NCBI RefSeq assembly: GCF_041729615.1
Contig: NZ_CP154874.1
Span: 3,765,501-3,829,500, forward strand
Source: Pseudomonas alcaligenes
GTDB lineage: Bacteria; Pseudomonadota; Gammaproteobacteria; Pseudomonadales; Pseudomonadaceae
DNA: 64,000 nucleotides
Direction: 5' to 3'
The number at the start of each line of letters is the position of its first letter. The stretch's first letter is position 1. Below, one piece after another: positions 58,033 to 64,000 of the stretch. The translations under genes and the position numbers were made by a program. The notes below the pieces were generated by a model. The model was given only the letters and a program-made list of their open reading frames with translations, was not told the origin of the DNA and did not search any database.

Positions 58033-58793
58033 GGTCTGTTCCAGATAGGCGCGCGGCTCGGCGCCAGTTCGTCGATATGGTGGTAGTCGGCGCCCAGCGC
58101 GTCGGCCAGCTGGCGGGCGCGGCCGAGGCGGATGGGCGCGCGCTCGATGTCCAGCAGCAGGGCGGGGCAGGGTAGCGCGGTAAGTTTCGGCCAGTCGCGC
58201 AGGCGGCCGTCGGTGAGCAGCAGCAGACGCTGTTGTTCGCCTGGTTTGTGGCGTTGCCGGCGCAACAGCCAGGGCCTGGCCAGCTGCAGGGCCTCGATGA
58301 CCGGGGTGCCACCGCCGGCGCCGAGCTGGTCCAGCCAGGCGTGCAGTTCAGGCGATGCCTTCTGCCCCTGCCACAGCCAGCGCGGTCGGGCACCACCGGC
58401 TTCGAGCACGGCCAGGCGCGCGCGCTGGCGGTAGGCGCTGGCGAACAGCTCGGCGAGCAGGCCCTTGGCCTGGGCCAGGGCGCCATGCCGACGGGTGCTG
58501 GCCGAGGCATCGACGATCACCAGCCACAGCTCGCCGGGGCGCAGGCGGCGGGCGTGCCAGTGCAGGTCGGCGCGGCTGCGTGGGCGGCCCTGGGCGAGGG
58601 TTGCCGGCCAGTCGATACGCGTGGGCGTGCCAGTGCCGCGTGCGCCGCTGCGTCCGCCTTGGGCCTGGCCGGGTAGGGGGAGGGCATCCGCGCCTGGGGC
58701 CTGGCGCGGGCGGATGCTCAGGGCTTTTTTGGCCAGGTCGGCGGCTCGCGCCGTTCGCCGACCGCCACGGACTGAGGTGGCAGGGCGCCCCAC
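58029..58793 (-). CDS. ChlD-like VWA-domain chelatase subunit
   Basis: This 254-aa protein has a VWA domain with the MIDAS start LWLVIVDASASTRRHG (~95-110) and later GGGTPVIEALQLARPWL and LLLLTDGRLRDWPKL. It starts with GTG at 58793 and overlaps the ChlI-like gene by 76 bases; no later ATG fits. It probably partners the ChlI-like ATPase to drive cobalt insertion by CobN, replacing CobS/CobT. It is much shorter than photosynthetic ChlD because it lacks the AAA+ half. Confidence 0.85.
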   Translation of the reverse strand: MGRPATSVRGGRRTARAADLAKKALSIRPRQAPGADALPLPGQAQGGRSGARGTGTPTRIDWPATLAQGRPRSRADLHWHARRLRPGELWLVIVDASASTRRHGALAQAKGLLAELFASAYRQRARLAVLEAGGARPRWLWQGQKASPELHAWLDQLGAGGGTPVIEALQLARPWLLRRQRHKPGEQQRLLLLTDGRLRDWPKLTALPCPALLLDIERAPIRLGRARQLADALGADYHHIDELAPSRAPIWNRP

Positions 58794-59719
58794 TGGCCTT
58801 CACCCTGCTCCTGCTGCGAGGGTTGCTGGGCCTGGTTCGATGCCGGCGGCTGGCTGGCGGGCGGTGGCGTGTGTTCGCGGCGGCGATGGGCGAGGACGAA
58901 GGGCTCCAGGGCGTCGATGTCCTGCGCCTCGATGCGGATGGCGCCGCGCCAGGCGGCGTGGGCGCGGGCGCCGCGCAGCCACACCAGGTCGGCGCGCAGG
59001 CCGTCCACGGCGGCGGCGAAGCAGCGCTGGGCGATGGCGTCCAGGCTGGCGTCGTCCAGCGCGATTGCGCTCAGGCGTTGGCGGGCATCCCTACAGCGCT
59101 GGCGCAGGGCGGCCTGCTCGGCCTGCCACTGGGCGAGGAAGGCTGCCGGGGTGTCGTCGAAGGCCAGGCGGCGGCGGATGATCTCGGCGCGCTGGGCCGG
59201 CCCGGGAGTGCCGCCGAGCTGCACCTTGAGGCCGAAGCGGTCGAGCAGCTGCGGGCGCAGTTCGCCTTCCTCGGGGTTCATGGTGCCGATCAGCACGAAG
59301 CGCGCCGGGTGGCTGTGCGACAGGCCATCGCGTTCGATGTGGTTGATGCCGCTGGACGCCACGTCGAGCAGCAGGTCCACCAGATGGTCGGGCAGCAGGT
59401 TGACCTCGTCGACATAGAGCACGCCGCCGTGGGCGTTGGCCAGCACGCCGGGGGAGAAGCGCACGCGGCCCTCGCCGAGCGCGGCATCCAGGTCGATGCT
59501 GCCGACAATGCGTTCCTCGCTGGCGCCCAGCGGCAGGGTGACGAAGCGCCCGCCGTCGAGCAGGTCGGCCACGCCGCGCGCCAGGGTGGACTTGGCCATG
59601 CCGCGCGGGCCTTCGATCAGCACGCCGCCCAGAGCGGGATCGATGGCGGCCAGACACAGGGCCAGCTTGAGCGCGTCGGCGCCGACGATGGCGGCGAGAG
59701 GGAAATGGGGTGCGGTCAT
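58718..59719 (-). CDS. ChlI-like AAA+ chelatase subunit
   Basis: This 333-aa AAA+ ATPase has Walker A in LIEGPRGMAKSTLARG, Walker B in GVLYVDEVNLLPDHLVDLLL and sensor 1 in FVLIGTMNPEEGELRP. It belongs to the magnesium-chelatase ChlI/BchI group. Its place between cobN and a VWA-domain gene points to a role as the motor of cobaltochelatase. The start at 59719 is chosen because upstream sequence is repeat DNA. Confidence 0.9.
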   Translation of the reverse strand: MTAPHFPLAAIVGADALKLALCLAAIDPALGGVLIEGPRGMAKSTLARGVADLLDGGRFVTLPLGASEERIVGSIDLDAALGEGRVRFSPGVLANAHGGVLYVDEVNLLPDHLVDLLLDVASSGINHIERDGLSHSHPARFVLIGTMNPEEGELRPQLLDRFGLKVQLGGTPGPAQRAEIIRRRLAFDDTPAAFLAQWQAEQAALRQRCRDARQRLSAIALDDASLDAIAQRCFAAAVDGLRADLVWLRGARAHAAWRGAIRIEAQDIDALEPFVLAHRRREHTPPPASQPPASNQAQQPSQQEQGEGQWGALPPQSVAVGERREPPTWPKKP

Positions 59720-59750
59720 GGCAGGTAGCCCTTGGACAGAGAAGCTCGAT

Positions 59751-59801
59751 GTGGGCCGGATAAAATCCGGGTGGTGCAATCCCGGATTGCATTCGGGCCA
59801 C
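59751..59801. repeat. Inverted pair of the dispersed CCCGGAT repeat
   Basis: GTGGGCCGGATAAAATCCGGG at 59751-59771 faces CCCGGATTGCATTCGGGCCAC ending at 59801. It is the same family as 8356-8416. It lies between cobN and the ChlI-like gene and could attenuate read-through. Confidence 0.65.
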
Positions 59802-59813
59802 GGGGTGGAAGGC

Positions 59814-62800
59814 TCATGATTCCTCCGCATCCAGCAGCAGGTTTTCCAGCTGCGCCCGGTACTCGCCGGGCTGCTGCCAGAGGCCGCGCTGCTGGGCTTC
59901 CAGCAGGCGTTCGAGCATGTCCTGCAGGGCGCCGGGGTTGTGCTGCTGGACGAAGTCGCGGGTGTCCTTGTCCAGCAGGTAGGCATCGGCCAGCAGGGCG
60001 TACTGGTGGTCGTCGACCAGCTCGCTGGTGGCGTCGAAGCCGAACAGGTAGTCGACCGTGGCGGCCAGCTCGAAGGCGCCCTTGTAGCCGTGGCGCTTCA
60101 TCCCGGCGATCCACTTGGGATTCACCGCGCGAGCGCGTACCACGCGGCCCAGTTCTTCCTTGAGCGTGCGAATGCGTGGGTTGTCCGGCTGGCTGCTGTC
60201 GCCGAAGTAACTGGCGGCCTTGGCGCCGCGCAGGGTCTCGACCGCCGCCAGCATGCCGCCCTGGAACTGGTAGTAGTCGTTGGAATCGAGGATGTCGTGC
60301 TCGCGGTTGTCCTGGTTGTGCAGCACCGCCTGCAGCTGCTGCAAGCGTTCGGCGAACTGCGCGCGGGCCGGCAGGCCCTCGGCGCCCTGGCCGTAGGCGT
60401 AGCCGCCCCAGTTCAGGTAGACCTCGGCAAGGTCGGCGCGGGTCTGCCACAGGCGTTCTTCCACCGCGTTCTGGATGCCGGCGCCATAGGCACCCGGCTT
60501 GGCGCCGAAGATGCGCCAGCCGGCCTGGCGGCGTGCCTCGACCGGCTCCAGCCCCTGGTCCTGATGGGCCAGGGTTTCCTGCCAGACGCGCGCGGCCAAC
60601 GGGTTCATGTCCTCGGGTTCGTCCAGCTCGGCCACGGCCTGCGCGGCCTGGTCGAACAGGCGGATCAGGTTTGCGAAGGCATCGCGGAAGAAGCCTGACA
60701 CGCGCAGGGTCACGTCCACCCGCGGGCGGCCGAGTTGCTCCAGCGGCAGCACCTCGATGCGCTCGACCCGCTGGCTGCCGGGCTGCCATACCGGACGCAC
60801 GCCGAGCAGGGCCAGGGCCTGGGCGATGTCGTCGCCGCCGGTGCGCATTGTTGCCGTGCCCCATACCGACAGGCCCAGGCGCTGCAGGTGTTCGCCCTCG
60901 TCCTGCAGGTGGCGTTCGAGCAGGCGCTCGGCGCTCTGTACCCCGATGCGCCAGGCTGTGGGGGTGGGCAGGTGGCGTACGTCCACCGAATAGAAGTTGC
61001 GCCCGGTGGGCAGCACGTCCAGGCGTCCACGGCTGGGTGCGCCGCTGGGGCCCGGCGGCACGAATCGGCCCTGCAGGGCGGCGAGCAGGCCGTTCATCTC
61101 TGCAGCGCCGCAGCTGTCCAGAAGCGGGGCGATATGGCTGCGCAGCTCGTTCAACACTGCGGCGCTGGCCGGGCCGGGCGCGGGCGAATCGGGCTGCTCG
61201 ATCAGTTGCAGGGCGAGCAGTTCCAGGCGCTCGCGGGTGTCGCCACGGCTGCGCCAGGGCTCAACGCTCAGGGGTAACAGGCAATCCGGGCGTGGTCCGT
61301 TCCAGGGTTCGGCCGGCTCGCCACCCAGCGGGTCGAAGTCCAGAGCCAGGTCCTGGGCCAACGCGCGCAACAGGCTGGCATGCCGGCCCTGGCCGTCGCC
61401 ACGGGGGATGCGCACCAGGGAGAGCAGGGTGTCGCGACGCAGGCGCCCACTCGGCGATTCGCCGAAGCAGTGCAGGCCGTCGCGGATCTGCGATTCCTTG
61501 AGGTCGCACAGGTAGGCGTCCAGCTGTGGCAACCAGCTGTCCGGGTCGTCATTGACCTGCAGGCCCAGCTCGCGGTCGAGGCTGGCTTCGCGCACCTTGC
61601 GCTGGATTTCGCCGCGCAGCTCCAGGGCGCGGCGCGGGTCGAGCTGGCTGGCCTCGTAGTATTCGTCGGCCAGGCGCTCCAGATCGCGCAGCGGGCCATA
61701 GCTCTCGGCGCGGGTCAGTGGTGGCATCAGGTGGTCGAGGATCACCGCCTGCGTGCGGCGCTTGGCCTGGGCGCCTTCGCCGGGGTCGTTGACGATAAAG
61801 GGGTAGAGGTTGGGTAGCGGGCCGAGAATCGCACTCGGCCAGCAGGCCTCGGACAGGCCAACGCTCTTGCCTGGCAGCCACTCCAGGTTGCCGTGCTTGC
61901 CGACATGGATCAGCGCGTCGACGGCGAACGTGGTGCGCAGCCAGCAGTAGAAGGCCAGGTAGCCGTGTGGCGGCACCAGGTCCGGGTCGTGGTACACCGC
62001 CGCGGCGTCGAGTTGATAGCCGCGCGCCGGCTGGATGCCGACGAAAGTCAGGCCGAAGCGCAGGCCGGCGATCATCAGGCGGCCGCTGCGGTACATCGGG
62101 TCCTGTTCGGGCTGGCCCCAGCGCTCGGTCACGGCGCGCTGATTGGCCTCGGGCAGACTGGCGAACCAGTGCTGGTAGTCGTCCAGCGCCAGGCTCTGGG
62201 CGCAGGGGCGCAGGTCGAGATTGTCCAGATCGTTGGTCACACCGCCGAGCAACTGGTGGATCAGCGTGGTGCCGTCGTTCGGCAGTCCCTCAACCGGATA
62301 ACCCTGCTGCTGCAGGGCGCGCAGGATATTCAGCGCGGCGGCCGGGGTGTCCAGGCCGACGCCGTTGCCGATGCGGCCGTCGCGGGTCGGGTAGTTGGCC
62401 AGGATCAGGGCGACGCGCTTGTCGGCGCTGGCCTTGGCGGCAAGCTGGGACCAGCGTCGTGCCAGCTCGGCGACGAAGTCCATGCCCGGCAGGTGCGGGC
62501 GATAGCGCACCACGTCGCTCTGGCTGCGTTCGCTGCGCGCGGCCACGCCCTTGAAGCTGATCGGCCGGGTGATCAGGCGACCGTCCAGCTCGGGCAGGGC
62601 GATATGCATGGCCAGGTCGCGCGGGCCCAGGCCCTGGGCGCTGGCCTGCCACTGCTCTTCGCTGTCCAGGGCGCAAAGCGCCTGCAGCACCGGTACGTCG
62701 CGGCGGAATGGCCGTTCCTGTGGCGCATCCGGGTTGGACTGGGCGAAGCCGGTGGTGTTGAGGATCACCGCCGCTTCGGCCTGGTCCAGCCAGGCCTCGG

Positions 62801-63548
62801 CCTGCGCCAGGCATTCGGCTTCCTTGAGACTGGCCACGGCAATCGGCAGCGGGTTGAGGCCCTGGGCCTGCAGGCGCTGGCAGAAGACGTCGACGAAGGC
62901 GGTATTACCGGCCTGTACCTGGGCGCGGTAGAACAGCAGCGCTGCCACCGGCTGGTCCGGCTGCCAGTCGGCGCGCCAGTGATCGAGGGTTGCCTCAGTA
63001 TGGCGCGGGTGATGGATCAGCGTGCGCGGCAGAGTGCGCGGCTCGCTCCACGGATAATCGCGCTGCAGCCAGCGGCTGGCGATGCAGTGCAGCAGATGGC
63101 GCGCATTGTCCGCGCCGCCCTGGCGCAGGTATTGCCACAGGCGCTGGCTGTTCTCGCTTGCCACGTTGCTCAGTTCGCTCAGCTCGGGATCGGCGCGGTC
63201 GTCGCCCGGCACCAGGATGATGGTGGCGCCCAGGCGGCCCAGCTCGACCACACGTTCGATGCCGTAGCGCCAGTAGCTGACGCCGCCGTGTACCGAGATC
63301 AGGATGACCCTGGCGTGGCGCAGCACCTGCTCGACGTAGAAATCCACCGAAGCATGGTTGGGCAGCTGCGCCGGGCTGGCCAGGCGCAGGCTGGGGAAAT
63401 CCGCGGGCAGCTCGCGCGCCACCTCGGCCAGCAAGGAGAGGTGCGAGTCACCGGTGCAGAGGATCACCAGCTCGGCCGGGGTCTGGCCGAGGTCGGCGAT
63501 GCTGTCGGCCGGCAGGGTGACGCCGGCCTGGGCGCGGAGCAGGTGCAT
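59814..63548 (-). CDS. cobN: Cobaltochelatase subunit CobN
   Basis: CobN is the large metal-inserting subunit of the ATP-dependent aerobic cobaltochelatase. The 1244-aa product is of normal length and shows typical blocks such as VALILANYPTRDGRIGNGVG, GLTFVGIQPARGYQLDAAAV, DALIHVGKHGNLEWLPGKSV and VNPKWIAGMKRHGYKGAFE. It starts one base after the cobW stop codon, so the two are co-translated. Confidence 0.97.
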   Translation of the reverse strand: MHLLRAQAGVTLPADSIADLGQTPAELVILCTGDSHLSLLAEVARELPADFPSLRLASPAQLPNHASVDFYVEQVLRHARVILISVHGGVSYWRYGIERVVELGRLGATIILVPGDDRADPELSELSNVASENSQRLWQYLRQGGADNARHLLHCIASRWLQRDYPWSEPRTLPRTLIHHPRHTEATLDHWRADWQPDQPVAALLFYRAQVQAGNTAFVDVFCQRLQAQGLNPLPIAVASLKEAECLAQAEAWLDQAEAAVILNTTGFAQSNPDAPQERPFRRDVPVLQALCALDSEEQWQASAQGLGPRDLAMHIALPELDGRLITRPISFKGVAARSERSQSDVVRYRPHLPGMDFVAELARRWSQLAAKASADKRVALILANYPTRDGRIGNGVGLDTPAAALNILRALQQQGYPVEGLPNDGTTLIHQLLGGVTNDLDNLDLRPCAQSLALDDYQHWFASLPEANQRAVTERWGQPEQDPMYRSGRLMIAGLRFGLTFVGIQPARGYQLDAAAVYHDPDLVPPHGYLAFYCWLRTTFAVDALIHVGKHGNLEWLPGKSVGLSEACWPSAILGPLPNLYPFIVNDPGEGAQAKRRTQAVILDHLMPPLTRAESYGPLRDLERLADEYYEASQLDPRRALELRGEIQRKVREASLDRELGLQVNDDPDSWLPQLDAYLCDLKESQIRDGLHCFGESPSGRLRRDTLLSLVRIPRGDGQGRHASLLRALAQDLALDFDPLGGEPAEPWNGPRPDCLLPLSVEPWRSRGDTRERLELLALQLIEQPDSPAPGPASAAVLNELRSHIAPLLDSCGAAEMNGLLAALQGRFVPPGPSGAPSRGRLDVLPTGRNFYSVDVRHLPTPTAWRIGVQSAERLLERHLQDEGEHLQRLGLSVWGTATMRTGGDDIAQALALLGVRPVWQPGSQRVERIEVLPLEQLGRPRVDVTLRVSGFFRDAFANLIRLFDQAAQAVAELDEPEDMNPLAARVWQETLAHQDQGLEPVEARRQAGWRIFGAKPGAYGAGIQNAVEERLWQTRADLAEVYLNWGGYAYGQGAEGLPARAQFAERLQQLQAVLHNQDNREHDILDSNDYYQFQGGMLAAVETLRGAKAASYFGDSSQPDNPRIRTLKEELGRVVRARAVNPKWIAGMKRHGYKGAFELAATVDYLFGFDATSELVDDHQYALLADAYLLDKDTRDFVQQHNPGALQDMLERLLEAQQRGLWQQPGEYRAQLENLLLDAEES

Positions 63549-63549
63549 G

Positions 63550-64000
63550 TCAGCCGGCCAGTGCGGCCTTCAGCTCCGCCTCGATGGCGGTGCGGTCGAG
63601 GTCCTGGCCGATCAGTACCAGGCGCGTCTGCCGCGCTTCGTCTGCACCCCAGGCGCGGTCGAAGTGGCGGTCGAAGCGCTGGCCGACGCCCTGCACCAGC
63701 AGGCGCATGGCCTTGCCGGGGATGGCGGCGAAGCCCTTGACGCGCAGGATGCCGTGCTTGGCCACGGCGTCCTTGAGAGCGGCCAGCAGGCGCGCTTCCT
63801 CGGCTTCCGGCAGCACGACGTCGAAGGCGTCGAACTCGTCGTGGTCGTGGTCCTCGTCTTCCTCGTCATGATGAGTGCGTCGGCTGTCGATATGCAGCTC
63901 GGTCTCGCAGTTCAGGCCGAGCAGCACCTCCAGCGGCAGCTCACCGCCCTGGGCCTCGATCACCTTGACCGCCGGCGGCAGTTCCTCGGCCACTTCGGCG
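63550..64000 (-). CDS. cobW: CobW GTPase, C-terminal part
   Basis: The gene enters from the right edge, so only the C-terminal ~150 codons are seen. They include a His/Asp/Glu-rich metal-binding loop (HHDEEDEDHDHDEFDAF) and the CobW C-terminal domain (GILRVKGFAAIPGKAMRLLV, RLVLIGQDLDRTAIEAEL). CobW-type GTPases deliver metal to partner enzymes; cobalt to CobN is the expected job here from its position immediately before cobN. Confidence 0.92.
   Translation of the reverse strand, partial: AEVAEELPPAVKVIEAQGGELPLEVLLGLNCETELHIDSRRTHHDEEDEDHDHDEFDAFDVVLPEAEEARLLAALKDAVAKHGILRVKGFAAIPGKAMRLLVQGVGQRFDRHFDRAWGADEARQTRLVLIGQDLDRTAIEAELKAALAG

Noticed and set aside
61893-63740. Plus-strand frame over cobN
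   Set aside because: It is antisense to cobN and low in complexity.

Overview
The window is high-GC chromosomal DNA of a Pseudomonas-type gammaproteobacterium. This rests on class Ia ribonucleotide reductase genes (nrdA with a doubled ATP-cone region, nrdB), a glpD/glpR/glpK locus, argF next to an ABC ATPase, metR/metE, an aerobic cobalamin pathway, and REP sequences with a REP-associated transposase. I see no tRNA, rRNA, CRISPR array or prophage.

Left part (1-12 kb): a partial LysR regulator diverges from a cyclase-family gene. Then come an ecotin-like protease inhibitor that carries a lipobox, a small lipoprotein, a GNAT acetyltransferase, an OsmC-YcaO fusion protein and a large membrane c-di-GMP phosphodiesterase. 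About 8.2-9.95 kb is packed with repeats around a REP-associated tyrosine transposase. It is followed by an AT-rich two-membrane-segment gene of unknown function, the best candidate for recently acquired DNA.

Middle part (11-44 kb): nrdB and nrdA read leftward from a 750-bp regulatory region with NrdR-like boxes and a DnaA box. Then come an RstAB-like two-component pair, an alpha/beta hydrolase, glpD-glpR divergent from ybaK-glpK, a porin with a periplasmic PilJ-domain protein, a PhzF-family isomerase, argF with an ABC ATPase, a molybdopterin oxidoreductase, a periplasmic solute-binding protein, monothiol glutaredoxin, a large bifunctional penicillin-binding protein, metR/metE, a SprT-like protein, a Yip1-family membrane protein, a DnaJ-related protein and ttcA.

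Right part (44.5-64 kb) is mainly cobalamin synthesis in two blocks. Block one is divergent: a [2Fe-2S] protein, cobK and cobL read left; a B12 riboswitch followed by cobG-cobH-cobI-cobJ (with a fused CbiG region) reads right. Block two reads left: cobW (partial), cobN, ChlI-like and ChlD-like chelatase subunits, and cobF. CobG marks the oxygen-dependent route; cobM, cobA and cobB are not in the window. Between the blocks lie a GlxA-type AraC regulator, a LysE-type exporter, a flavin reductase, a ProQ/FinO protein and a soluble four-PAS chemotaxis-type protein resembling BdlA.
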